A stretch of 64,000 bases of DNA from Oscillibacter faecalis_A (lineage in GTDB: Bacteria > Bacillota > Clostridia > Oscillospirales > Oscillospiraceae): assembly GCF_029218125.1 (NCBI RefSeq), contig NZ_JARFXX010000010.1, positions 1-64,000 of the forward strand, in the 5' to 3' direction. The translations under genes were made by a program, and so were the position numbers. A model generated the notes under the pieces. The model was not told the origin of the DNA. It was given only the letters and a program-made list of their open reading frames with translations, and did no database searches. Positions 52,703-61,468 of the stretch are shown here, in pieces (positions within the stretch are counted from its first letter, which is position 1; each line of letters begins with the position of its first letter).

Positions 52703-53473
52703 GTGCAGGGAAAGGTGGAGATCACAGGTGTCAATACGGCAAAGCTGCGGGTGCTGAAAAGCAGCGAAACGGCAGAGCTGCTCCGCCGCAGCAAATCCGG
52801 GGACAAGCAGGCCCGCGAAGCCCTCATTGAAGGCAATCTGCGGCTGGTGCTGTCTGTGATTCAGCGCTTTACAAATCGGGGCGAGAGCGTGGACGATCTT
52901 TTTCAGGTGGGCTGTGTGGGGCTCATCAAGGCCATTGACAACTTCGATATCTCCCAGCCGGTAAAATTCTCCACCTACGGTGTGCCCATGATCGTCGGCG
53001 AGATTCGCCGCTATCTTCGGGACAACAGCGCCATCCGCGTTTCCCGCTCCATGCGGGATACCGCCTACCGGGTCTTGCAGGTCCGGGAGCGGCTCATTGC
53101 CGAAAACCAGCGGGAGCCCACCGTGGAGCAAATTGCAAAGGAGCTGGAGCTCCCTCGGGAGGATGTGGTCTTTGCCATGGACGCCATTGCCGACCCGGTT
53201 TCCCTGTATGACCCTATTTATGACAGCGGCGGAGACGCCATCTGCGTCATGGATCAGGTCAGCGACACAAAGAATACCGATGAGCGCTGGACGGAGCGGA
53301 TCGCCCTGAAAGACGCGCTGAAGCAGCTCACACCCCGGGAGCGGCACATTCTCTCCCTGCGCTTTTACGAGGGGAAAACGCAGATGGAGGTCTCCTCGGA
53401 AATCGGTATTTCGCAGGCGCAGGTGAGCCGGCTTGAAAAGGGCGCCATCAATACCATCCGCAAGCATTTATAA
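52703..53473 (+). CDS. sigG: Sporulation sigma factor SigG
   Basis: The late forespore sigma factor. The 256-residue product opens GKVEITGVNTAKLRVL and has region 2 NLRLVLSVIQRFTNRGESVDDLFQVG with KFSTYGVPMIVGEIRRYLRDN, region 3 with EPTVEQIAKELELP, and region 4 LTPRERHILSLRFYEGKTQMEVSSEIGISQAQVSRLEK. The start is GTG 52703 with GGGAGG upstream, which matches SigG length. It is not next to spoIIGA-sigE here, unlike Bacillus. Confidence 0.95.
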   Translation: MQGKVEITGVNTAKLRVLKSSETAELLRRSKSGDKQAREALIEGNLRLVLSVIQRFTNRGESVDDLFQVGCVGLIKAIDNFDISQPVKFSTYGVPMIVGEIRRYLRDNSAIRVSRSMRDTAYRVLQVRERLIAENQREPTVEQIAKELELPREDVVFAMDAIADPVSLYDPIYDSGGDAICVMDQVSDTKNTDERWTERIALKDALKQLTPRERHILSLRFYEGKTQMEVSSEIGISQAQVSRLEKGAINTIRKHL

Positions 53474-53505
53474 AAGGCCGCCGGAGAAATCTCCGGCGGC
53501 CTTTC
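53473..53505. terminator. Bidirectional terminator after sigG
   Basis: AAAGGCCGCCGGAG and CTCCGGCGGCCTTT enclose AAAT; both converging genes end here. Confidence 0.85.
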
Positions 53506-53516
53506 CGCTTCTGTTT

Positions 53517-55055
53517 TCAGGTCAGAGCGCCCACATTGGTAAACTGGTTGGCGCCGCTTTGCAGGGTGAAGGTATCAGAGCGCTCCACTGCGTCAGCGCT
53601 GTTGCCGCCGTCCATTGCATCGTTGGGACCGCCCTCGGGCCGCTGACCGTCAGCTGGAGGCTCAGGAGGCTGCTGTCCGTCATCGGCTCCCTCCGGTTTT
53701 TGACCGGGTGCGCCCTCCGGCGGCTGTCCGTCCGGACGGCCCATACCGCCGCTGGGACCGCCTACGCTTCCGGTGCTGCCGCCCAACTGCGTATCACCGC
53801 ACCAGAGCGTATACTCGCCCTCCGCAAGACCGGGCGCGGACACCACAAGATACTGGAACGCATTTTCCGGCGTCATTTCCAGAATGGTCTCGCCCGCCGC
53901 GTTTTTCAGGGTATAGGTCTGGCCGCCGCTCTGCTTCTGCGCGAACTGGAACACCGCATAGGTCTGATCTCCGCCGTCCACCGCGTCATACATATTGCCG
54001 CTGGCGATCACGATGCCGCCGTTGATGTAAATGCCGTTATCCGAATCCAGTCCGGAATCCGCACTGTCGGAGCAGGCTGCTGCAATGACCGTGCCGCCGT
54101 TGATGACCAGCCAGCCATTGGAATCGATGCCATCGCCCTCGCCGGTCTCCCCGGTCACTTCGATTCGCAGCGTACCGCCGTTGATGGTTGTGACGGATAC
54201 ACCGTCCTCATTGGTATTGATACCGTCATTCCCGGCCAGAATGTGAATATTTCCGCTGTTGATCGTCAGGTGCAGCTCAGAATCCAGACCCTCGTTGTCC
54301 GCCACAATCTCCAGCGTACCCGTTCCGGCCTCGCCGCCGCTGACGTTCATGGACATCTTGGAGTACAGCGCACCATCGTACTTATGGAGTTTCTTGGCCT
54401 CCTCCACCGCCGTACCGTCCGCATTCAGCGTTACGCTCTCCGGCTTGTAGATTTTCGCCACATGAGAGCCTGTGACACGGTTTTCCGTACCGTCTGCAAT
54501 CACAACGTTCGCGCCGGCGGCGGAGGTATCCACCGTCTGCGTGGCGGTCTCCATATCTGCTGAGCCGCACTCATAAACGCGGTAGAAAATAATGGCCGAG
54601 GCCACAGTGCAGGTAATATCCACACCGTCAAGGACAATCGTCACCACCGCCTCAGGATCCTCCTCCGCACCATCGCCAAGGTCCACAGCGATCTGCCCTG
54701 CGGACAGCGTACCGCTGAGGGTATAGGTGCCGGGCTGGGTGATGTGGACAACGGTGTGCGCGTCCGCCTCCTCCTGACTGTGGGCGTCCGCGTCCGTTCC
54801 GGCGCCGTAGGCAACACCCTGGCCCTCCTCATAATAAACGATATCCTGCGCTGCGTAGACAGCAGCGGTCTCATCATCGGAGATTGCCGCACCGTCCACG
54901 GTGATGCCGCTGTCGGACAGGGCAATTTTTTTGCTCGCCGCAGTCTCCTCCGCCGGTATATTTTTCTTGCTGACGCTTCCCGATTTACCGCAGCCCGTCA
55001 GCACCGACAGCATGAGCGCCGCAGATAAAAGGACAGAAACAGCTCGTTTCATCAT
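53517..55055 (-). CDS. DUF4353-like beta-helix lipoprotein with Pro/Gly-rich tail
   Basis: A 512-residue lipoprotein (lipobox LTGC) with repeated turns such as LTINSGNIHILAGNDGINTNEDGV, TINGGTLRIEVTG and YINGGIVIASGNMYDAVDGG, typical of the DUF4353/Cthe_2159 right-handed beta-helix family, which from memory binds polygalacturonate-like sugars and calcium. Residues about 425-490 are a low-complexity Gly/Pro/Gln/Glu segment. The surface location suggests glycan or matrix binding; the ligand is unproven. Two ATGs follow AAGGAGG. Confidence 0.82.
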   Translation of the reverse strand: MMKRAVSVLLSAALMLSVLTGCGKSGSVSKKNIPAEETAASKKIALSDSGITVDGAAISDDETAAVYAAQDIVYYEEGQGVAYGAGTDADAHSQEEADAHTVVHITQPGTYTLSGTLSAGQIAVDLGDGAEEDPEAVVTIVLDGVDITCTVASAIIFYRVYECGSADMETATQTVDTSAAGANVVIADGTENRVTGSHVAKIYKPESVTLNADGTAVEEAKKLHKYDGALYSKMSMNVSGGEAGTGTLEIVADNEGLDSELHLTINSGNIHILAGNDGINTNEDGVSVTTINGGTLRIEVTGETGEGDGIDSNGWLVINGGTVIAAACSDSADSGLDSDNGIYINGGIVIASGNMYDAVDGGDQTYAVFQFAQKQSGGQTYTLKNAAGETILEMTPENAFQYLVVSAPGLAEGEYTLWCGDTQLGGSTGSVGGPSGGMGRPDGQPPEGAPGQKPEGADDGQQPPEPPADGQRPEGGPNDAMDGGNSADAVERSDTFTLQSGANQFTNVGALT

Positions 55056-55137
55056 TTGGCCTCCTTAAATTTGATGAGGTCATCATAATGCGTCATACTG
55101 AAACAGGACTGAAAATTGCATGAATTTTTTTGAACCT

Positions 55138-56532
55138 TCAGTCCTTTGCCGACAGCTCCCGAAGCGTAAAGAAGATCGCAGCAGCGGAAATCAAAAATGT
55201 CAGCGCATCCGATACAGGCATGGACCAGAGAACGCCGTTCAGCCCCCAAATGCGGGGCAGCAGCAGAGCGAAGCCCACGCCGAATACCACCTCTCTTACT
55301 ATGGACAGCGCAGTTGACAGCAGTGCCTTTCCCAAGGCCTGAAGATAAATGAACGCAGCCTTATTGATGCAGGCCATGGGCAGCAGGCAGAGATATACCC
55401 GGAATGCCTTCACGGCAAATTCGGTATAGTAGCGGCTCTCATTGGCGGCGCCGAACAGACGGATCAGGGACCTTGGCAACAGCTCAACAACCAGCAGGGC
55501 AGCAATACCCAAAACCGCTTCCGCCGCCAGCAGCATATAAAACAGCGTCCTTGCGCGGTCGCGGCGTCCGGCACCGATGTTATAGCCGACAATGGGGATA
55601 CAGCCCGCCGCCATGCCGATCACCACCGATATGATGATCTGGAAAAACTTCATGACGATTCCGACAACCGCCATGGGAATTTGCGCATACTCCGCCTGTC
55701 CGAAAATCGGGTCCATCGCGCCGTATTTTTGCAGCGCGTTGTTGATTGCCGCCATAGCTGCCACCAGCGATATCTGGGACAAAAAGCTGCATACGCCCAA
55801 GGGAAGAAAGCGTTTGACCACCGTTCCGTCCAGCCGGAGACTTTTTCGGCTCAGCTCTATGGTCTTCATGTGGCACAGATACCACACTGCCATAGCCGCG
55901 GTCACGATCTGCCCCAGCACGGTTGCCACGGCGGCCCCCATCATGCCCCAGCGGAATGCAAAAATAAAAATCGGGTCCAGAACAATGTTCACAGCCGCTC
56001 CCGCAAGCCCGGAGGCCATGGCAAATTTCGGGCTTCCATCTGAACGAATCACGGGGTTCATAGCCTGACCGAACATATAAAACGGCAGGCCCAGTGTGAT
56101 ATAGAAGAAATATTCCTTGGAATGATGAAAGGTCTCCTCATTCACCCGTCCGCCAAAAAACGTCAGAAGCGCCTCCTGAAAGCACAGGTAGAGCACCGTC
56201 AGCAGCAATCCGGCGGCTATTGTGAGGATGACCGCACCGGCAACGCTTTTCTGCGCGTTTTCCCGGCTCTTGGCGCCAAGGCAAATGCTGACATAGGCGC
56301 AGCAGCCATCACCGATCATCACCGAGATTGCCAGCGCCACCACCGTCAGAGGGAACACCACCGTATTGGCAGCATTGCCGAACGAACCGAGATAGCTTGC
56401 ATTGGCAATGAAAATCTGGTCCACAATATTATACAGCGCCCCGACCAGCAGCGAGATCACACAGGGGACCGCATATCTTCGCATCAAAACGCCGATTTTT
56501 TCCTCGACCAGAAAGGCATTTCCATTTTCCAT
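55138..56532 (-). CDS. mepA: MATE-family multidrug/guanidine efflux transporter
   Basis: A 464-residue integral membrane protein with about 12 segments and MATE landmarks: LVGALYNIVDQIFIANASYLGSFG, YFFYITLGLPFYMFGQAMNPVIRSDG and GMAAGCIPIVGYNIGAG in the second half. It uses an ion gradient to export cations. The ATG at 56532 follows AAGGAGG. The leader carries a probable guanidine-IV riboswitch, which would make this a guanidinium-responsive MepA-like exporter. Confidence 0.88.
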   Translation of the reverse strand: MENGNAFLVEEKIGVLMRRYAVPCVISLLVGALYNIVDQIFIANASYLGSFGNAANTVVFPLTVVALAISVMIGDGCCAYVSICLGAKSRENAQKSVAGAVILTIAAGLLLTVLYLCFQEALLTFFGGRVNEETFHHSKEYFFYITLGLPFYMFGQAMNPVIRSDGSPKFAMASGLAGAAVNIVLDPIFIFAFRWGMMGAAVATVLGQIVTAAMAVWYLCHMKTIELSRKSLRLDGTVVKRFLPLGVCSFLSQISLVAAMAAINNALQKYGAMDPIFGQAEYAQIPMAVVGIVMKFFQIIISVVIGMAAGCIPIVGYNIGAGRRDRARTLFYMLLAAEAVLGIAALLVVELLPRSLIRLFGAANESRYYTEFAVKAFRVYLCLLPMACINKAAFIYLQALGKALLSTALSIVREVVFGVGFALLLPRIWGLNGVLWSMPVSDALTFLISAAAIFFTLRELSAKD

Positions 56533-56553
56533 CCCATTTCCTCCTTGCAAAAT

Positions 56554-56584
56554 AAAAAAACGCGGGATGCCCCGCGTTTTTCCG
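56554..56584 (-). terminator. Riboswitch-associated terminator in the MATE gene leader
   Basis: AAAACGCGGG and CCCGCGTTTT enclose GCAT, followed by a run of T, only 20 bases before the ribosome site of the MATE gene. A terminator here, upstream of the gene and downstream of the promoter, points to attenuation. Confidence 0.8.
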
Positions 56585-56593
56585 CAAAAGGAA

Positions 56594-56640
56594 ACAACGT
56601 GGGGCCGCAACCGGATTTACGCTGCTACGCCACACGTTGT
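56594..56640 (-). ncRNA. Candidate guanidine-IV riboswitch (mepA motif)
   Basis: The leader forms a stem ACAACGTG/CACGTTGT around a core with GGCGTAGCAGC, GTAAATCCG and GTTGCGGCC; GCAGC can pair with GTTGC to give an inner hairpin with the loop GTAAATCCG. The GTAGCA and TGCGGC elements, size, terminator and MATE gene match, from memory, the mepA-motif RNAs shown to be guanidine-IV riboswitches. I could not run a covariance model. Confidence 0.6.
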
Positions 56641-56646
56641 AATTTT

Positions 56647-56675
56647 ATGATAGCAGTTCCCCGCCGTCTTTGCAA
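56647..56675 (-). promoter_or_regulatory. Promoter of the MATE gene leader
   Basis: Minus-strand TTGCAA (56670-56675), 17 bases and TATCAT (56647-56652), placing the transcript start at the base of the aptamer stem. Confidence 0.7.
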
Positions 56676-56709
56676 AGGCATTTTTTCACAAATTTACTGC
56701 AGAAAAAAT

Positions 56710-56738
56710 TTGACGTTTTCAAGCAGGCCGTGTAAAAT
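56710..56738 (+). promoter_or_regulatory. Promoter of the thioesterase gene
   Basis: TTGACG (56710-56715), 17 bases and TAAAAT (56733-56738); divergent from the MATE promoter. Confidence 0.7.
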
Positions 56739-56774
56739 CGACTTTGAATTTTAAATTTATAAGGAGTTTTTTCT

Positions 56775-57188
56775 ATGGATCTTCAGAAGGCTTTGGAATA
56801 TCGCAATTCCCGCAATCTTTTCTGCAAGCAGTTGGGCATCACCGTGACGGAGCTGTCTCTCGGCTACGCCAAGACGGTAAAGGAGGTCACGGCCGAGGAT
56901 GTAAATCCCATCGGCGTAGCCCACGGCGGCCTTTACTTCACCATGGCGGACGCTGCCGCCGGTTCCGCCATGGCCTCTTACGGACACAAGGCCGTGACCC
57001 TCAACGCGCAGTACAGCTTCTTCCGCTCCGCCAAGCCGGGAGATACGCTGACTGCCGAGGCGCGGGAGGTCAAGCATGGTGGGACTGTCTGCGTTTATGA
57101 TATTGCGATTCACGATCAAAACGGTGTCTGCGTGGGAACCGGCACGTTTACATTCTTCGATTTGAAGGAACCGTTGAATATTGAATAA
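56775..57188 (+). CDS. PaaI-family hotdog-fold thioesterase
   Basis: A 137-residue single hotdog domain with the active-site segment NPIGVAHGGLYFTMADAAAG and ALNAQYSFFRSA-like second strand (TLNAQYSFFRSAKPGD). It probably hydrolyses an acyl- or phenylacetyl-CoA type thioester; the substrate is unknown. AAGGAG precedes the ATG. It is monocistronic, converging on glnS. Confidence 0.88.
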   Translation: MDLQKALEYRNSRNLFCKQLGITVTELSLGYAKTVKEVTAEDVNPIGVAHGGLYFTMADAAAGSAMASYGHKAVTLNAQYSFFRSAKPGDTLTAEAREVKHGGTVCVYDIAIHDQNGVCVGTGTFTFFDLKEPLNIE

Positions 57189-57224
57189 AAAAGAGCTCCG
57201 AACAGTTGTTCGGAGCTCTTTTTT
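57188..57224. terminator. Bidirectional terminator between the thioesterase gene and glnS
   Basis: AAAAAAGAGCTCCGAAC and its complement enclose AGTT; A/T runs on both sides serve both converging genes. Confidence 0.88.
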
Positions 57225-57226
57225 AT

Positions 57227-58957
57227 TTACTTTTTGAAGCTCTCCTTCAGGCTGACGCTGCGGTTGAACACCGGATGGCCCGCCTTGGTATCCTTGTTAT
57301 CCAGGCAGAAGTAGCCCAGACGCATGAACTGGTAGCCGGGAGCCGTCTTTCCGCCCTCGTGGCTTTCGGCGTAGCGGTCTGCGGCGGCGGCCAGACCAGC
57401 TTCCACTTTGCAGTCCGTCAGGACCTCAAGAGAGCCGGGATTCAGGCAGTCGATGAAGTCCTTATCGGCAGCGTCGGGGTTGGCGTCGGTGAACAGATTA
57501 TCATAGAGGCGGACCTCGGCGTTCACCGCCGTGGCGGCATCCACCCAATGAATCGTTGCACCCTTGACCTTCCGGCCATCGGCGGGGTCGCCGCCCCGGC
57601 TCTCCGGGTCATACTCGGCAGCAATCTCGGTCACATTGCCGTTTTCGTCCGTTTCGTAGCCAACGCACTTGATCAGATACGCGCCCTTCAAGCGGCACTC
57701 CGGGCCGTTGGGGGTCAGACGCTTGTACTTGGGGATCGGCTCAGCCATAAAGTCATCGGCCTCGATCCACAGACTGCCAGAGAAGGGTACCTGACGGGTA
57801 CCGGCGGAGGGGTCCAGCGGATTATTCTCCACTGTGACGGTCTCCGTCTTTCCGGCGGGATAGTTGGTGATGGTCAGCTTGATGGGCCGCAGAACAGCCA
57901 TCACCCGCTGGGCGGTCTCGTTCAGGTCCTCCCGCAGACAGTGCTCCAAAAATCCGTACTCCACTACGTTTGTAGACTTGGCAACGCCGATGCGCTCACA
58001 GAAATTACGGATGGACCTTGCGGTATAGCCCCGGCGGCGCAGACCGCAGAGGGTGGGCATCCGGGGATCGTCCCAGCCGGAGACCCGGCCCTCCTCCACC
58101 AGACGCCGCAGCTTGCGCTTGCTCATGACCGTGTGGTCAATGCCAAGGCGGGCAAACTCGATCTGCCGGGGATGCGCGGGCAGGTCGCAGTGCTCGATGA
58201 CCCAGTTATAAAGTGGCCGGTGTGCCTCAAATTCCAGAGAGCACAGGCTGTGGGTAATGCCCTCCAGCGCGTCCTGAATGGGATGGGCGAAGTCATACAT
58301 GGGATAGATGCACCACTTGTCCCCCTGACGGTGATGGTGCATATGGTTGATACGGTAGATCACGGGATCGCGCATATTGAAATTGCCGGAGGTCAGGTCG
58401 ATCTTGGCCCGCAGCGTCATGGTGCCATTGGGGAACTCCCCCGCCCGCATCCGGGCAAAGAGATCGAGACTCTCCTCAATAGGCCGGTCTCGATAGGGAG
58501 AGGTCGCCGGTACGCCGATGTCGCCCCGGTGGGCACGGAACTCCTCGGGAGACAGCTCACACACATAGGCCAATCCCTTTTTGATAAGGCCCACCGCCTG
58601 ACGGTAATCCTCCTCAAAATAGTCGGAGCCGTAGAAGAAGCGGTCACCCCAGTCGAAGCCAAGCCAGTGGATATCCTCCTTGATGGCCTCCACAAACTCC
58701 TCGTCCTCTTTGGTGGGGTTGGTGTCATCCATCCGCAGGTTGCACAACCCGCCGAACTTTTCAGCCGTGCCGAAGTCGATGGTCAGCGCCTTGCAGTGTC
58801 CGATATGCAGATAGCCGTTGGGCTCCGGTGGAAAACGTGTATGCACGGTCATGCCCTCAAACTGTCCGCCGGGTGCAATGTCCTCCTCAATAAAAGCATG
58901 GATGAAGTTGCGGCTTTCGGGGGCCTCCGCCGCCGTGGTCTTGATCTCGTCAGCCAT
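57227..58957 (-). CDS. glnS: Glutaminyl-tRNA synthetase
   Basis: Charges tRNA-Gln with glutamine. The 576-residue class I enzyme has RFPPEPNGYLHIGHCKAL with the HIGH motif, the KMSKS-type VMSKRK, GLRRRGYTARSIRNF and the C-terminal anticodon-binding beta barrels. The start is ATG 58957 (MADEIKT). Many clostridia also carry an indirect glutamine route through GatCAB; none is in this window. Confidence 0.95.
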   Translation of the reverse strand: MADEIKTTAAEAPESRNFIHAFIEEDIAPGGQFEGMTVHTRFPPEPNGYLHIGHCKALTIDFGTAEKFGGLCNLRMDDTNPTKEDEEFVEAIKEDIHWLGFDWGDRFFYGSDYFEEDYRQAVGLIKKGLAYVCELSPEEFRAHRGDIGVPATSPYRDRPIEESLDLFARMRAGEFPNGTMTLRAKIDLTSGNFNMRDPVIYRINHMHHHRQGDKWCIYPMYDFAHPIQDALEGITHSLCSLEFEAHRPLYNWVIEHCDLPAHPRQIEFARLGIDHTVMSKRKLRRLVEEGRVSGWDDPRMPTLCGLRRRGYTARSIRNFCERIGVAKSTNVVEYGFLEHCLREDLNETAQRVMAVLRPIKLTITNYPAGKTETVTVENNPLDPSAGTRQVPFSGSLWIEADDFMAEPIPKYKRLTPNGPECRLKGAYLIKCVGYETDENGNVTEIAAEYDPESRGGDPADGRKVKGATIHWVDAATAVNAEVRLYDNLFTDANPDAADKDFIDCLNPGSLEVLTDCKVEAGLAAAADRYAESHEGGKTAPGYQFMRLGYFCLDNKDTKAGHPVFNRSVSLKESFKK

Positions 58958-59076
58958 TGCTGTCAGTCCTTCCTGAAAAAATCTATCATAAATTGGCATT
59001 ATACAGAAGCTATGGAGAAAATGCAAGGAAAATCCGGTGTTTTCAGCTGAAACGCCGAAAAATCAGGGGGCAGTTG

Positions 59077-59715
59077 TCAGTTTGCTTCCTCCCGGGGGCC
59101 CGGCAGAAACTCCTCCCCTGCCGCTGTCATGGTCAGACTCCCGGCGGAAAGCTCCGTCAGCCGCGCCTGAAATTTCTCAGCCGTTCCCGCGGGAAACGCG
59201 GCCTTCAGCGTAATGTCCGCGCCGTATTCCGCGTCCCTGACTACGCCGCCCATAGCCGCGATCTCCAGCTTCAGCCGCTCCAGCAGCGAATAGGTGCACG
59301 GAACGTCCCAAAGCGTCCACAGGCCCATACGGGCGATTCCCGCCGCAAGCAGCCCATCGGACGCTCCCTTGGTATAAGCTCTGGTTAGTCCGCCTGCCCC
59401 CAGCAGCACACCGCCGAAATACCGGGTCACGATGCAGCAGACGTTCCAGACCTCCTTCCGCTGGAATACATTCAGCATGGGCTGTCCGGCCGTACCCTGC
59501 GGTTCCCCGTCATCCGAGTAACGGACTACGCCGCCATCCCGCAGAAGATAGCACCAGCAGTTATGCCGCGCGTCATAGTATTTCTTTTTCGTTTCCTCAA
59601 TGCGGGCGCGGGCCTCCGCCTCCGTCTCCACCTTGTAAAGATGGGTAATAAACCGGGATCGCTTTTCCGTAAACTCGCTTTCCGCGTCCTGAAATGGAAC
59701 GATATACTCTGTCAT
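59077..59715 (-). CDS. yigZ: YigZ/IMPACT-family protein
   Basis: A 212-residue protein with the N-terminal UPF0029/IMPACT domain (YYDARHNCWCYLLR, SDDGEPQGTAGQPML, CIVTRYFGGVLLGAGGLTRAYT) and a C-terminal EF-G-like domain. The role in bacteria is unsettled; a translation-linked function is suggested by the fold. The ATG overlaps the hflX stop as ATGA. Confidence 0.92.
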   Translation of the reverse strand: MTEYIVPFQDAESEFTEKRSRFITHLYKVETEAEARARIEETKKKYYDARHNCWCYLLRDGGVVRYSDDGEPQGTAGQPMLNVFQRKEVWNVCCIVTRYFGGVLLGAGGLTRAYTKGASDGLLAAGIARMGLWTLWDVPCTYSLLERLKLEIAAMGGVVRDAEYGADITLKAAFPAGTAEKFQARLTELSAGSLTMTAAGEEFLPGPREEAN

Positions 59716-61010
59716 TCCCAATCCTCTTTCGGCGGCTCCCAGTCCGGGGTATAGTCCGCGATCTGCCCCAGCACCCGGGGCGGACACACCGCCGTGACAT
59801 CAATGGTCTCGCCGTACTCTACGTTTTCAACCTTCGCGTCCCGGTACAGCATATCCAAAAGTCCGCCCTTGTCATAGGGCAGATGAATACGCACCCGTCG
59901 GGTCCCCTTGTCCAGCCGTTGGTCGATCATTTCCAGCAGACGGTCCACGCCCTCCCCCGTCCGGGCAGAAATAGCGCAGATATCCGTGCCGTGGGGTCGG
60001 AGGTCTCCGGCCTCCACGCAGTCACACTTATTGAATACGTCAATGCGCGGAAGGTCGCTGGCCCCCAGCTCCACGATCAGATTTTCCACCACCTCGGCCT
60101 GATGCTGCCATTCGGGGTTGGAGACATCAATCACATGGAGCAGCAAATCGGCATATTCCAGTTCCTCCAGTGTTGCCTTGAACGCCTCCACCAGCTGATG
60201 GGGCAGCTTGCGGATAAAGCCCACCGTGTCGGAGATGACTACATCCAGCGTATCGCTGACCGTCAGCAGGCGGCTGGTGGTATCCAGCGTGTCGAACAGC
60301 CGGTTATTGGCCGGGATACCGGCCCCGGTCAGATGATTGAGCAGCGTGGATTTTCCGGCGTTGGTATAGCCCACAATAGCCACTACGGGAATCTCATTTT
60401 TCCGCCGCTGCTGACGCTGGGTGGCACGGACACGGCGCACCTCCTCCAAATCGGCGCGGATTTTGTCGATTTTCTTATTGATGAGGCGGCGGTCCGTTTC
60501 CAACTGGGTCTCGCCGGGACCCTTGGAGCCGATGGGGCCCTTTCCGCTGGTGCCGCCCTGCCGCTCCAGATGGCTCCACATTCCGATAAGCCGGGGCAGC
60601 AGATAGCGGTACTGCGCCAACTCCACCTGCAAACGGCCCTCCTTGGTTTTGGCCCGCTGGGCGAAAATATCCAGAATCAGCCCGCAGCGATCCAAAACCT
60701 GCACGCCCAATAGCTCTGTCAGCACCCGCTGCTGAGAGGGGGACAGATCGTTATCGAAGATCACCATGTCCGCCCCGGTATTTTCGCAGTAGAGCTGCAC
60801 CTCCGCCACCTTGCCCTCGCCGATAAACGTCCTCGGGTCCGGGGTCGGCCGGTTCTGCAGCACGATGCCGACAGCCTCCCCTCCGGCAGTCTCCACCAGA
60901 GCGGACAGCTCCTCCATGCTCTCGTCCGTGGCGCTGTCCTCCTTCAGAACCGGAGAATTCAGGCCCACTAAAACAACCTTATCACGAATTTCATCCTTTT
61001 TCGGTAACAA
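59712..61010 (-). CDS. hflX: GTPase HflX
   Basis: A ribosome-associated GTPase that can split or rescue stalled ribosomes. The 432-residue product has the N-terminal HflX domain (RTFIGEGKVAEV, LSPSQQRVLTELLGVQVLDR), the glycine-rich linker GSKGPGETQLE, G1 GYTNAGKST and G3 DTVGF. The start is TTG at 61010, after GGAGAGG; the open frame to 61067 crosses the rpmE terminator and is not used. Confidence 0.93.
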   Translation of the reverse strand: MLPKKDEIRDKVVLVGLNSPVLKEDSATDESMEELSALVETAGGEAVGIVLQNRPTPDPRTFIGEGKVAEVQLYCENTGADMVIFDNDLSPSQQRVLTELLGVQVLDRCGLILDIFAQRAKTKEGRLQVELAQYRYLLPRLIGMWSHLERQGGTSGKGPIGSKGPGETQLETDRRLINKKIDKIRADLEEVRRVRATQRQQRRKNEIPVVAIVGYTNAGKSTLLNHLTGAGIPANNRLFDTLDTTSRLLTVSDTLDVVISDTVGFIRKLPHQLVEAFKATLEELEYADLLLHVIDVSNPEWQHQAEVVENLIVELGASDLPRIDVFNKCDCVEAGDLRPHGTDICAISARTGEGVDRLLEMIDQRLDKGTRRVRIHLPYDKGGLLDMLYRDAKVENVEYGETIDVTAVCPPRVLGQIADYTPDWEPPKEDWE

Positions 61011-61065
61011 AGGCACCTCTCCTTTTTTGTCATGTGTCCAGTATATCCGTTTCCCGGGAAAATGC

Positions 61066-61100
61066 AATAAAAAATGAGGGTCCGCCGACGCAGACCCTCA
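61066..61100 (-). terminator. Terminator after rpmE
   Basis: TGAGGGTC and GACCCTCA enclose ten bases, followed by TTTTTTATT on the minus strand. Confidence 0.85.
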
Positions 61101-61124
61101 CTGATGTGACGAAGTGTATGGAGC

Positions 61125-61328
61125 TTACTTGTCCAGACCGAACTTCTTGTTGAACTTGGCCACACGTCCGCCGGTATCGACCAGCTTCTGCTTGCCAGTG
61201 AAGAAGGGGTGACACTTCGAGCAGACTTCCACCTTGATATCACTCTTGGTAGAACCTGTCTCAATCACATTACCGCAGGCGCAAGTAATCGTAGTCTGCT
61301 GATAATTGGGATGGATTCCTTCCTTCAT
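61125..61328 (-). CDS. rpmE: 50S ribosomal protein L31, zinc type
   Basis: The 67-residue product starts MKEGIHPNY and keeps the four zinc ligands Cys16, Cys18, Cys36 and Cys39, so it is the zinc-containing form. It ends VAKFNKKFGL. The leader has a stem, TTGCAG with CTGCAA, around GGTGAAAGCT. Confidence 0.95.
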   Translation of the reverse strand: MKEGIHPNYQQTTITCACGNVIETGSTKSDIKVEVCSKCHPFFTGKQKLVDTGGRVAKFNKKFGLDK

Positions 61329-61392
61329 TGCTCTCGTTCACCTCTTTCTGGTACAAAACTACCCTTGCAGAGCTTTCACCCTGCAAAAGCCA
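61329..61392 (-). promoter_or_regulatory. Candidate L31 leader in the rpmE 5' region
   Basis: The 60-base leader contains TTGCAG and CTGCAA flanking GGTGAAAGCT, then GGGTAG, before the ribosome site. From memory a Firmicutes L31 leader class exists with autoregulatory function; the resemblance is by eye. Confidence 0.4.
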
Positions 61393-61396
61393 AATT

Positions 61397-61425
61397 ATCG
61401 TACCATATATTCTTTCGGATTGCAA
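61397..61425 (-). promoter_or_regulatory. Promoter of rpmE
   Basis: Minus-strand TTGCAA (61420-61425), 17 bases and TACGAT (61397-61402). Confidence 0.7.
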
Positions 61426-61468
61426 GCAATTTTTCATATTTTTTATTTTTTTACGCCCTTCAGGCCGC

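Noticed and set aside
57206..59050. A 614-codon open frame on the plus strand opposite glnS
   Set aside because: It is the antisense shadow of a high-GC gene with intact HIGH and KMSKS-type motifs.
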